From: CAISOG01 sp044375625
Lineage (GTDB): Bacteria > Pseudomonadota > Alphaproteobacteria > CAISOG01
Direction of reading: 5' to 3'
NCBI GenBank assembly: GCA_044375625.1
Contig: JBILMH010000001.1
Coordinates: 1 to 64,000 of the forward strand
Length of the DNA stretch: 64,000 nt
Part shown: positions 7,822 through 15,174 of the stretch, piece after piece
How the letters are laid out: each line of letters begins with the position of its first letter
Numbering within the stretch: the stretch's first letter is position 1
Translations under genes and position numbers: made by a program
Notes under the pieces: model-generated
What the model saw: only the letters and a program-made list of their open reading frames with translations
What the model was told of the DNA's origin: nothing
Database searches by the model: none

Positions 7822-9000
7822 ATGAGCATTTTTGACGCCCCCTATCAGGATTGGTTGATGCAGCAGCAGGCAGCACAACGCTATCGCCATTTGCCCGCCG
7901 ATGTTGCGGGCGATGCGTTGAACCTGGCCAGCAACGATTATCTGGGATTGCGTCGTCATCCAGCCCTGATTGCGGCGGCGCAGAATTATGCCGAGCGGTT
8001 CGGGGTGGGGGCGGGTGCCTCACGCCTGCTGGGCGATTCGGCCGCGCTGTATGAGCCGTTGGAGCTTGCACTGGCGCAACTGAAGGGTGTGCAGGCCGCG
8101 CTGATTATGAACAGCGGGTATCAGGTCAACGCCACTATATTGACCGCGCTGTTGGATCGTGCGGCGATAGGGCGTGACCCTGTGGTGCTGGCCGACCGCC
8201 TGATCCATGCCAGTCTGTACACCGCCTGCCGCAATGCGGGGGTGATGCCGCAACGGTTTCATCACAACGACCTGAATCATCTGGAAAGCCTGTTGACGCG
8301 CCATAGCCATGCCAGCAGCGCGCGGGTGGTGCTGGTAGAATCGGTGTACAGCATGGATGGCGATTGTGCCGACTTGGCGGGGTTGATAGCCCTGTGCCAG
8401 CGATTTGGCGCCTTTTTGTATGTGGATGAGGCGCACGCGACCGGTGTGTTTGGCCATCATGGCGGCGGGCTGGCCAGCGAATTTCCAGGGCAGATTGACC
8501 TGGTGATGGGCACCTTTGGTAAAGCCCTGGGCAGTTTTGGCGCCTATGTAGCGGGCAGTAGGGTGCTGATCGACTATCTGATCAACCGTTGCAGCGGTTT
8601 TATCTATTCCACCGCGCTGCCCCCGCCCGTGTTGGGGGCGATTGGGGCGGCCTTGTCGCTGCTGCCCACGCTGGATCCCGCCCGCCACCAGCTGTTGCAA
8701 CTTGCTTCGCAGGTGCGAGATAAGTTGGCGGCGCGTGGCTATGACACGGGGCAGTCAACGACCCAAATCGTGCCGCTGTTGGTGAGGGGGGAGGAGGACG
8801 CCTTGCAGCTGAGTCATCAATTGCGGCAGGCTGGCATCATCGCCCCCGCTATCCGCCCGCCGACGGTGCCGCCCAATCAATCGCGCCTGCGTTTAGCCCT
8901 GACCGCCGCCCATCAACCCCAGGATTTGGATAAGCTGTGGCAGGCGTTGGATAGGTTATCTCCGCCCAGGTTATCTGCTGCTAAGGAGGGGATGGCATGA
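7822..9000 (+). CDS. bioF: 8-amino-7-oxononanoate synthase
   Basis: BioF condenses pimeloyl-ACP (or -CoA) with L-alanine, releasing CO2, to form 8-amino-7-oxononanoate in biotin synthesis. 392 residues, normal length. The fold-type I PLP enzyme signatures are visible: LASNDYLGL near residue 35, VDEAHATG with D202, and the Schiff-base lysine K234 in GTFGKALGSFG. The start has an AAAAGGG ribosome-binding site. The stop overlaps the next gene's ATG by four bases. It is first in the bioF-bioH-bioC operon. Confidence 0.95.
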   Translation: MSIFDAPYQDWLMQQQAAQRYRHLPADVAGDALNLASNDYLGLRRHPALIAAAQNYAERFGVGAGASRLLGDSAALYEPLELALAQLKGVQAALIMNSGYQVNATILTALLDRAAIGRDPVVLADRLIHASLYTACRNAGVMPQRFHHNDLNHLESLLTRHSHASSARVVLVESVYSMDGDCADLAGLIALCQRFGAFLYVDEAHATGVFGHHGGGLASEFPGQIDLVMGTFGKALGSFGAYVAGSRVLIDYLINRCSGFIYSTALPPPVLGAIGAALSLLPTLDPARHQLLQLASQVRDKLAARGYDTGQSTTQIVPLLVRGEEDALQLSHQLRQAGIIAPAIRPPTVPPNQSRLRLALTAAHQPQDLDKLWQALDRLSPPRLSAAKEGMA

Positions 9001-9746
9001 CCATCGACAAAAGCATCAGCAACGCTGCAAGCAACCCCAAACCGACCATCGTGTTGGCGCATGGGTGGGGCAGTGGGGCACAATGTTGGCAGGGGTTGAT
9101 GCCCTTTCTGGCCGACTATCCCGTGCAGCTGGTCGATTTTGGCTATACCGGCACGCCCGATGCCGATAACCATCCCCCCGTCATTCCTGAGGGGCAGCCC
9201 TGGATCGGGGTGGGGCACTCCATGGGGGTGATGTGGCTGTTGGAGCAGCAGGCCAAACGGTTGCAACAGGGGGATAGCGGGTTGCAAGGCTTGGTCAGCC
9301 TGTATGGTTTCAGCCGCTTTGTCGCAAACCCGAATGACCCCCAGGATTGGCCGCACGGTATCCCGACCAAACATTTGGCACCGATGCGTGCCCATCTGCC
9401 CCACAACCCGCTTGAGCTGTTGAGCGGCTTTTATAAAGCGGCGGGCAGCCCGCGTCAGCCGCCCGCGACTGTTGATGGTCACGCCCTGCACCAGGGGTTG
9501 CAGTGGCTTGAGGATTGGGATCATCGTAACACTCTGCGTAATCTTAAGGTGCCCGTGCTGGCGGTGGCGGCGCAGGCAGATCCGATCGTGCCCGCCGCCC
9601 TGTCACAGGCCAGCTTTGCCGACCACGACCATGTCACCCTGCATTGGGAATCGCACGGCCGCCATGCGTTGCCAGAGGATGCCGCGGACTGGCAGCCGTT
9701 GGCGGAAAAGCTTATCGCCTTTTTTCGGCGGTTGCCCCCATGCTAA
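8997..9746 (+). CDS. bioH: Alpha/beta hydrolase, probable pimeloyl-ACP methyl ester esterase
   Basis: 249-residue alpha/beta hydrolase with the HGWG oxyanion segment at 22-25, nucleophile elbow G-H-S75-M-G, a candidate acid Asp in AAQADPIVP and a catalytic His in the C-terminal ESHGRHALP. Lying between bioF and bioC, it most probably removes the methyl group from pimeloyl-ACP methyl ester, closing the BioC-BioH route to pimelate. The assignment to BioH rather than another of the non-homologous esterases (BioG, BioK, BioJ) rests on motif type and context. It overlaps bioF by four bases and bioC by seven. Confidence 0.8.
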   Translation: MTIDKSISNAASNPKPTIVLAHGWGSGAQCWQGLMPFLADYPVQLVDFGYTGTPDADNHPPVIPEGQPWIGVGHSMGVMWLLEQQAKRLQQGDSGLQGLVSLYGFSRFVANPNDPQDWPHGIPTKHLAPMRAHLPHNPLELLSGFYKAAGSPRQPPATVDGHALHQGLQWLEDWDHRNTLRNLKVPVLAVAAQADPIVPAALSQASFADHDHVTLHWESHGRHALPEDAADWQPLAEKLIAFFRRLPPC

Positions 9747-10573
9747 AATCGGCGGTGGCGCACAATTTTGGTCTGGCAAGCCCCCACTATGATGCTCAGG
9801 CCAGATTGCAGGCGTTGGTGGCGCAGCAATTGGCGCAGGCGATTTTGGCCAGCCATCCTGCATCAGGGCTAAGCGTGTTGGAAATCGGTGGCGGCACGGG
9901 GGGGCTGACCCGCCACCTGCTGCCCACCCTCTGCCCCGCTATGTATCTGTTCAGCGATTTATCCTGGCCAATGGTGCGGCGGGCACAATGGCCGCCTGAA
10001 TATGACGCGCTAGGGGAAAAGAGGGCGGTGCCACCCCCCTATCGGCTGGTAATGGATGGGGAGCTGCCCGCCCTGCCGCCTGCCAGCATTGATTTGGTGG
10101 TCAGCAGCCTGGCGGTGCAATGGTTCAGCCAGCCCGCCCTTAGTCTGCCTGGCCTGTTGCGCGTGCTGAAGCCTGGGGGGCAGCTATGGGTTAGCACGCT
10201 GGTGCAGGGCAGTTTTGATCAATGGCGGCACGATTGTGAGCAGGCGGCATTATCGGCGGGGATTATCCCCCTGCTTAGTGAGGCGCAGTTGGTTACTCTG
10301 TTATCGGATCACGGCTCCCCAACCAAAGGCTCCCAAGTAGAAGGACAAGTGCCAGGTCACGCAAAAGGTCAGGTAACCGGCCAAGTGCATAAGATACGGC
10401 GTTTCTATCCCAGCGCCCTGGCGTTTTTGCAGAATCTACGCGCCATCGGGGCGCATCATCCCGCCGCCGCCCATCGCCCCGTCAACGCGGGTCGGTTGCG
10501 CCAGCTGCTAAAAACCCTGCCCACCCCCTATCCCGTGGATTATCACGTGTGGATCGGGTGTGTGACGGTTTGA
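9740..10573 (+). CDS. bioC: Malonyl-ACP O-methyltransferase
   Basis: 277 residues from the ATG at 9740, which overlaps the end of the hydrolase gene by seven bases; longer frames begin inside bioH without reason. The class I SAM-binding motif VLEIGGGTGGLT appears near residue 44, followed by LVVSSLAVQWF and VLKPGGQLWVST, typical of BioC. The N-terminal VAHNFG..SPHYDAQA is the usual BioC opening (FxxAAxxYD). BioC methylates malonyl-ACP to start pimelate synthesis on fatty-acid enzymes. A Gly/Gln/Val-rich stretch near residues 193-212 is an insertion compared with typical family members. Confidence 0.9.
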   Translation: MLKSAVAHNFGLASPHYDAQARLQALVAQQLAQAILASHPASGLSVLEIGGGTGGLTRHLLPTLCPAMYLFSDLSWPMVRRAQWPPEYDALGEKRAVPPPYRLVMDGELPALPPASIDLVVSSLAVQWFSQPALSLPGLLRVLKPGGQLWVSTLVQGSFDQWRHDCEQAALSAGIIPLLSEAQLVTLLSDHGSPTKGSQVEGQVPGHAKGQVTGQVHKIRRFYPSALAFLQNLRAIGAHHPAAAHRPVNAGRLRQLLKTLPTPYPVDYHVWIGCVTV

Positions 10574-10636
10574 TGGATGTGACGGATTCACCCTTATGCT
10601 GTCATTTGCTTAGCCTGAGGCGGGTTACCAGAGTTT

Positions 10637-10972
10637 TTACAGCGCGGCATCCTGTGGCTGATATTGGTACGGGGGGCGCTGTTTGATGGTGCGCTTAATT
10701 TCTTCCTCGATTTGCTCGCTAGCCAGATCAAGTTCATAGCGTTTTTGCAGGTTCATCCAAAAGGCGGCGGAAACCCCAAGCCATTGTTGCAGGCGAAGGG
10801 CGGTGTCGGCCGTCATGGAGCGTTTGCCAGCCAGCAACTGATAAATCCGATTGGCGGGCACATGCAGCTCCCGCGCCAGCTCGGCTGGTGACATGTTCAG
10901 CTCGGCCAGCTCATCACCCAGGATGGTGCCAGGGTGGATTGGGTAGATGGGTCGTTTTTCTGGTGCGGTCAT
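10637..10972 (-). CDS. higA: HigA-family antitoxin (XRE helix-turn-helix)
   Basis: 111 residues. PIHPGTILGDEL at about 11-22 is the standard HigA/VapI opening, followed by an XRE helix-turn-helix (PAELARELHVPANRIYQLL) and the SAAFWMNLQKRYELD segment. It neutralises the upstream toxin and normally represses its own operon. The order is toxin first, then antitoxin, as usual for higBA; the gap is ten bases. Confidence 0.93.
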   Translation of the reverse strand: MTAPEKRPIYPIHPGTILGDELAELNMSPAELARELHVPANRIYQLLAGKRSMTADTALRLQQWLGVSAAFWMNLQKRYELDLASEQIEEEIKRTIKQRPPYQYQPQDAAL

Positions 10973-10982
10973 GTTGTTCTCC

Positions 10983-11285
10983 TTAATGGTAATCGACGAT
11001 TTCGATGTTGAAGGGCTTTATGTGATCGTCAGGCCACTCAAAGCAGATGCGCCATTTTTGGTTTATGCGGATGCTGTATTGCCCCTTACGGTTGCCGCCT
11101 AAGGCCTCAAAACGGTTGCTCGGTAACTGCATTAAGTCTTCACGGGATTGCGCATCCTCCAGAATTGCTAGGCGTTTCTTTGCTTGCTCCTCAAATCCCT
11201 GAAACGTTTTAACCCGCTCGCCCGCAACAAAAGCCGCTGTGCGCTTATCCCTACAGGAGAGTGGTTTTGGTTTATCCTCCGACAT
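10983..11285 (-). CDS. higB: HigB-family (RelE superfamily) toxin
   Basis: 100 residues. It has a C-terminal GNRKGQYSIRINQKWRICF core and ends EIVDYH, typical of HigB/GraT ribosome-dependent mRNA interferases. The N-terminal 12 residues (MSEDKPKPLSCR) are slightly longer than common homologues, so a later start is possible. It is first gene of the higBA operon, whose promoter must lie in the 160 bases before nfuA. Confidence 0.92.
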   Translation of the reverse strand: MSEDKPKPLSCRDKRTAAFVAGERVKTFQGFEEQAKKRLAILEDAQSREDLMQLPSNRFEALGGNRKGQYSIRINQKWRICFEWPDDHIKPFNIEIVDYH

Positions 11286-11448
11286 ATGTTCAATATGGCA
11301 AAAAAGACGTGATACGTCAAGCGTCTAGCTTTTCCTGTTGCCACCCACATATCGGCAATCCAAAGGATTGGCCTTAAGAAATGTTTATGGTAATGGTCGG
11401 GAATTCAACAACCCTGTTTATCATCTCAAAAAGTTTAAGTTGCCGACC

Positions 11449-12009
11449 ATGTTTATCCAAACCGAATCCACCCCCAATCCCAACAGCCTGAAATTCATTC
11501 CGGGTCAACCGGTTATGGCGGATGGGACGGCCGATTTCCGCGAGGCGGCTAAGGCCAAACAATCGCCGCTGGCCAACCGCCTGTTCCGCATTGACGGCGT
11601 GGTGGGCGTGTATTTGGGCGGCGATTTTATTACGGTGACTAAGCAGGATGGGGACGACTGGCTGCTGCTGAAACCCGCCATTATCGGGGCGATTATGGAT
11701 CATTACAGCAGTGGCGATGTGGCGGTTGCCGCCGATTCTGCCGCCCCTGCGACAGCTGGTGAGGCCGCTGAGGATAGCGACCTGGTTACCCAAATTAAGG
11801 AAGTGTTGGACAGCCGCGTTCGCCCCGCCGTGGCCATGGATGGCGGCGACATCATCTTTGACCGTTTTGAGGATGGCATTGTTTATTTGTATTTGCAGGG
11901 GGCTTGTTCCGGCTGCCCCAGCTCCTCCGCGACCTTGAAAAACGGCATCGAAAACATGCTGCGCTATTATGTGCCAGAGGTGGAGGAGGTGCGGGCATCC
12001 AACCAATAG
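11449..12009 (+). CDS. nfuA: NfuA-type iron-sulfur cluster carrier
   Basis: 186 residues from the ATG at 11449; the family begins MFIQTESTPNPNSLKF exactly as seen, so longer in-frame extensions are rejected. Residues 1-88 are the Nfu N-terminal domain. After an Ala-rich linker, residues about 110-186 are the NifU C-terminal domain with the cluster-binding pair C153-x2-C156 in QGACSGCPSS. It receives Fe-S clusters and delivers them to target proteins. In many alphaproteobacteria it precedes tsaB, as here. Confidence 0.95.
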   Translation: MFIQTESTPNPNSLKFIPGQPVMADGTADFREAAKAKQSPLANRLFRIDGVVGVYLGGDFITVTKQDGDDWLLLKPAIIGAIMDHYSSGDVAVAADSAAPATAGEAAEDSDLVTQIKEVLDSRVRPAVAMDGGDIIFDRFEDGIVYLYLQGACSGCPSSSATLKNGIENMLRYYVPEVEEVRASNQ

Positions 12010-12030
12010 GTTGCGCGCATCTTAGCAGTC

Positions 12031-12354
12031 ATGCCCCCCGTTTTGCCCCATCCAAACCCCAACCCCCTGACCCTGAACATTGACACAGCGGGGGAGACTT
12101 GTCGGCTGTGGCTGACGACTGCGGATGGCGCGGTGGTGGCACAGCGGGCGGAGTTGGTTGGCAAGCATCACGAAAGCCACCTGTTGCCCCTGTTGCGCCA
12201 ATTGTTGGATCAGGCGGCGGTTGGATTGCCCGATTTGGGCGGGGTGACGGTGGTGGCCAGCCCTGGTTCCTATACCAGCCTGCGCGTCGGGGTGGCCAGC
12301 GCCAAGGCTCTCGCTTTCGCCCTCAACCTGCCGCTACAGCTGCAAACCGCCTGA
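12031..12354 (+). CDS. tsaB: TsaB N-terminal domain only (truncated)
   Basis: 107 residues matching the first ASKHA half of TsaB: NIDTAGETCRLWL near residue 16, ESHLLPLLRQLL and the signature PGSYTSLRVGVASAKALAFA. TsaB pairs with TsaD and TsaE to make threonylcarbamoyladenosine at A37 of ANN-decoding tRNAs. Normal TsaB has a second domain of about 100 residues that is missing here. The TGA is followed by a hairpin and then the degP gene, and no continuation was found in another frame, so this is a true end and not a single frameshift. It could be a minimal functional TsaB (the TsaD contact lies in the N domain) or a decaying gene. Confidence 0.8.
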   Translation: MPPVLPHPNPNPLTLNIDTAGETCRLWLTTADGAVVAQRAELVGKHHESHLLPLLRQLLDQAAVGLPDLGGVTVVASPGSYTSLRVGVASAKALAFALNLPLQLQTA

Positions 12355-12355
12355 T

Positions 12356-12385
12356 GGGGGTGGGGTAAGTACAACTACCACCCCC
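12356..12385 (+). terminator. Hairpin after tsaB
   Basis: GGGGGTGG pairs perfectly with CCACCCCC across 14 bases, starting two bases after the tsaB stop. No T-run follows, so it may be a weak terminator or an RNA-stabilising end. Confidence 0.4.
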
Positions 12386-12437
12386 GTCATCCTCACCCTT
12401 GCCAAGCTAATGACTTTTTCGGTAACAGTTTTGGGTT

Positions 12438-13874
12438 ATGATGGCTATGATGAACCGATGGAATCGCCCGACAGTGGTTTTTTGCATGGCGTTGGCTTTG
12501 GCCTTTGCCACCCTGGGGCATGGCCAGATGGTGGGGCAGGCGGTGGCGCAAACCGTGCCCACCAGCCGTCAACAAGTACAGCTGAGTTTTTCCCCGATTG
12601 TTAAGCAGACTGCCCCCGCGGTGGTCAATATCTATGCCAAAAGGGTGGTTAAATCCCGCCTTAACCCGATGCTGAACGACCCGATTTTTCAAAAATTTTT
12701 CGGCAACAGTTTGATGTTTGGCCTGCCGCGTGAACGGATTGAAAATTCGTTGGGCTCTGGGGTCATTATTCGTGCCGACGGTCAAATCGTTACCAACTAT
12801 CATGTGGTGGAATCCAGTGATGAGATCACGGTGGTGTTGGCCGACCGCCGCGAATTTCCTGCCAAAGTCACTTATGGGGATAAGCGGATTGATCTGGCCT
12901 TTTTGAAAATTGAGGCTGGCAATGTGCCCTATGTGGAATTGGCGGATTCGGATGCGGCCGAGGTGGGGGATGCGGTGTTGGCCATCGGTAATCCCTTTGG
13001 CGTGGGGCAAACGGTCACGATGGGCATTATTTCTGCGTTGGCACGAACCGCGGGCGGCATTTCTGACCTGAACTTTTTTATTCAGACCGATGCCGCCATC
13101 AACCCGGGCAACTCCGGCGGGGCGTTGGTGGATTTGAATGGGCGATTGCTGGGCATCAATACCGCCATTTTCAGCCGTGATGGTGGATCCAACGGCATTG
13201 GATTTGCGATTCCTGCCAACATGCTGCGCGCCACTGTTGCCTCCTTAGAAAAAAATGGGCGGGTGGTGCGGCCATGGCTGGGGCTTAGTGGTCAGCCCGT
13301 CACCGCCGAAATTGCCAACAGCCTGGGGCTTAGTCGCCCGACTGGTGTGGTGGTGGCCAGGGTGGTTCGGGATGGTCCCGCCGCCACCGCTGGCCTCAAA
13401 AGCGGCGATGTGATTTACGCGGTTGAGAATAAAGAGGTTACCGATCTGGAATCCCTGCGTTTCTATGTATCGACCGCTAAGCCCACGGGGTCGGTACGGC
13501 TGTCGATCATTCGCCAGCAACGGCAGCTTAATCTAGCCATGCCGTTGCAACCTGCGCCAGAAAATCCCCCCCGCCAGGAAACCAAGCTGGCTGGGCGTAC
13601 CCCCCTGACGGGTGCCACCGTGGTCAATCTGTCGCCAGCGGTTGCCGAGGAATATGGTTTTGCCAGCGATCAGGGGGTGGCGGTGATCAAGACGGATCAG
13701 GGGACGCCCGCCGAACAGTTGGATCTGCGCGCTGGCGACATTGTGTTGGCGATCAATGGCGTGGAGGTGGATTCGGTGGCCAGCCTGCGGGATTTGGTTA
13801 AGGAGCCCAATCGCGGCTGGCAAATCACTGTTCGCCGCGGTGCCGACGTGCTGAATGTGGTGGTCAGGGGCTAG
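12438..13874 (+). CDS. DegP/HtrA-type periplasmic serine protease
   Basis: 478 residues. The N-terminus has a signal peptide (about residues 10-38, ending AVAQ). The trypsin-like domain has the full triad H122 (TNYHVV), D152 (RIDLAFLKI) and S226 (NPGNSGGAL). Two PDZ domains follow: RPWLGLSGQPV to about 375, and a second with VAVIKTDQGTPAEQLDLRAGDIVLAINGVEV split over about 425-455. It degrades or chaperones misfolded envelope proteins. Several ATG codons lie within the first five residues, so the start is uncertain by up to 12 bases. It is probably monocistronic. Confidence 0.95.
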   Translation: MMAMMNRWNRPTVVFCMALALAFATLGHGQMVGQAVAQTVPTSRQQVQLSFSPIVKQTAPAVVNIYAKRVVKSRLNPMLNDPIFQKFFGNSLMFGLPRERIENSLGSGVIIRADGQIVTNYHVVESSDEITVVLADRREFPAKVTYGDKRIDLAFLKIEAGNVPYVELADSDAAEVGDAVLAIGNPFGVGQTVTMGIISALARTAGGISDLNFFIQTDAAINPGNSGGALVDLNGRLLGINTAIFSRDGGSNGIGFAIPANMLRATVASLEKNGRVVRPWLGLSGQPVTAEIANSLGLSRPTGVVVARVVRDGPAATAGLKSGDVIYAVENKEVTDLESLRFYVSTAKPTGSVRLSIIRQQRQLNLAMPLQPAPENPPRQETKLAGRTPLTGATVVNLSPAVAEEYGFASDQGVAVIKTDQGTPAEQLDLRAGDIVLAINGVEVDSVASLRDLVKEPNRGWQITVRRGADVLNVVVRG

Positions 13875-13988
13875 GGAAAAGCGGTTAGTAGTGGGCACTG
13901 CACAATCATTCGGCACAGGCTTAAGTATGTGTAAGCTGACGCCCGTGAATGCTGGTGTATGATTTATAACTTTTTTCTTATTTTGTTC

Positions 13989-14019
13989 TTGACAGCATGG
14001 CTAGTAGGCGCAATATGGT
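13989..14019 (+). promoter_or_regulatory. Likely promoter of the phasin gene
   Basis: A perfect TTGACA is followed by 19 bases and TATGGT; CAATAT at spacing 16 is an alternative -10. It lies about 100 bases before the phasin start. The short repeat TGC-GCC-GCA at 14029-14037 just downstream resembles the TGC/GCA cores bound by PhaR-type repressors, but this is weak. Confidence 0.5.
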
Positions 14020-14119
14020 ATCAGTTGTTGCGCCGCACCATTTTCGTGGAATGCGAAAAAATGATGTGGGGCATCAGGCCTAGCTTTATACCCATTTGCT
14101 CTAATTTAAGGAGAGACTA

Positions 14120-14662
14120 ATGACCAACAACAACACTTCAGCCAAAACAAAGGCTGCCGAAGCTCTTAGCGCGACCACCCAGGAAGCCATTCAGGGCGCC
14201 ATCGCCAACGGTGTTAAAGCCGCCCAAACTTCTGGTGCCGAAGCTGCCAAAGCTGCCACCAAAATCGTCAACCTGGTTGCCCAAAACACCAGCAAGGCCA
14301 ATTCAACCATGGTTGAATCCTTTGACGGTATGTCCAGCTTTATGCGTGAAAACCTGAACGCTATCAGCAAATCCAGCGCCGACCTGATTGCCGGTTGCGA
14401 AAACATTCTGAAGCAGTGCTTTAACTTTGCTCAAAGCCAGTTGGAATCCAGCCTTAGCGCTCAAAAAGACCTGGTTAACTGCAAAAACCTGCGTGATGTT
14501 TTTGAAACTCAGGCTGAATTTGCGCGCAATTCCTATGAGCAAAGCGTTAGCGAAATGACCAAAATTTCCGAAAGCTTGATCAAAATCACCAACCAGTCAG
14601 CTGAGCCAATTCAAGCGCGCATCAACGTGTCGATTGAAAAAGCGTTCAAATCTGCTGCCTAG
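14120..14662 (+). CDS. Phasin family protein
   Basis: 180 residues, almost entirely alpha-helical and rich in Ala, Ser, Asn and Lys, without signal peptide. The central SFDGMSSFMRENLNAISKSS and NLRDVFETQAEFARNSYEQS segments are typical of Phasin_2 proteins of alphaproteobacteria. Phasins coat polyhydroxyalkanoate granules. A strong ribosome-binding site (TAAGGAGAG) stands before the ATG. Together with a consensus-like promoter and a strong terminator, this indicates a highly expressed single gene. No polymer synthase is in the window, so the granule role is inferred from family. Confidence 0.9.
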   Translation: MTNNNTSAKTKAAEALSATTQEAIQGAIANGVKAAQTSGAEAAKAATKIVNLVAQNTSKANSTMVESFDGMSSFMRENLNAISKSSADLIAGCENILKQCFNFAQSQLESSLSAQKDLVNCKNLRDVFETQAEFARNSYEQSVSEMTKISESLIKITNQSAEPIQARINVSIEKAFKSAA

Positions 14663-14684
14663 GCGGTTTTAACCAATCCCCGAA

Positions 14685-14721
14685 GGGGGCTGGAGGTGTT
14701 TGCCTCCGGCCCCTTTTTTTT
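14685..14721 (+). terminator. Rho-independent terminator of the phasin gene
   Basis: GGGGCTGGAGG pairs with CCTCCGGCCCC (one G-T style mismatch region) around the loop TGTTTG, followed by eight T. Confidence 0.93.
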
Positions 14722-14757
14722 GTACCATCGAAATCCGTAGAACTTTTCTTAAAGGTC

Positions 14758-15144
14758 ATGGTGTTGGTAAGCGTGATGCGCCCGCTGCTACCGCAATTGC
14801 AAGTCCAGCTGCAAGCCAGCCTGCCCCCCAATGCGCCTCCCCATTTGGGGCAGCAGCAGGATACCGCGACCAAGCCGCGCGAACGCCTGAAAAAACCGCC
14901 GCTGTATCGCGTGTTGCTGCTGAACGACGATTTTACCCCGATGGACTTTGTTGTTGATATTCTGGAAACTATTTTCCGCAAAAATCATGAGGAGGCTACG
15001 ATCGTCATGTTGCATGTTCACAATCATGGGGTGGGGGTTTGCGGTATCTACAGCTGTGAGGTGGCGGAAAGTAAGGTGCAGCAGGTGTTGGACTATGCGC
15101 ACGCCTTTGGCCATCCATTGCGCTGCACGATGGAGCGGGCATAG
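14758..15144 (+). CDS. clpS: ClpS adaptor for ClpAP
   Basis: 128 residues. After a variable Pro/Gln-rich N-terminus, the ClpS core starts near residue 49 with YRVLLLNDDFTPMDFVVDIL and continues with EEATIVMLHVHNHGVGVCG and ESKVQQVLDYAHAFGHPLRCTME. ClpS delivers N-degron substrates to ClpA. An ATG at 14776 is an alternative start. It precedes clpA by 30 bases. The aat gene for N-end rule tagging is also in this window (32603-33205), so two parts of the Leu/N-degron pathway are visible. Confidence 0.95.
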   Translation: MVLVSVMRPLLPQLQVQLQASLPPNAPPHLGQQQDTATKPRERLKKPPLYRVLLLNDDFTPMDFVVDILETIFRKNHEEATIVMLHVHNHGVGVCGIYSCEVAESKVQQVLDYAHAFGHPLRCTMERA

Positions 15145-15174
15145 GAAAAGATTTTTGCAACAGGGGGGTAACCA

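Noticed and set aside
12355..12437. Possible frameshifted continuation of tsaB
   Set aside because: All frames after the TGA were read; none encodes TsaB C-terminal sequence, and the stretch is too short before degP begins.
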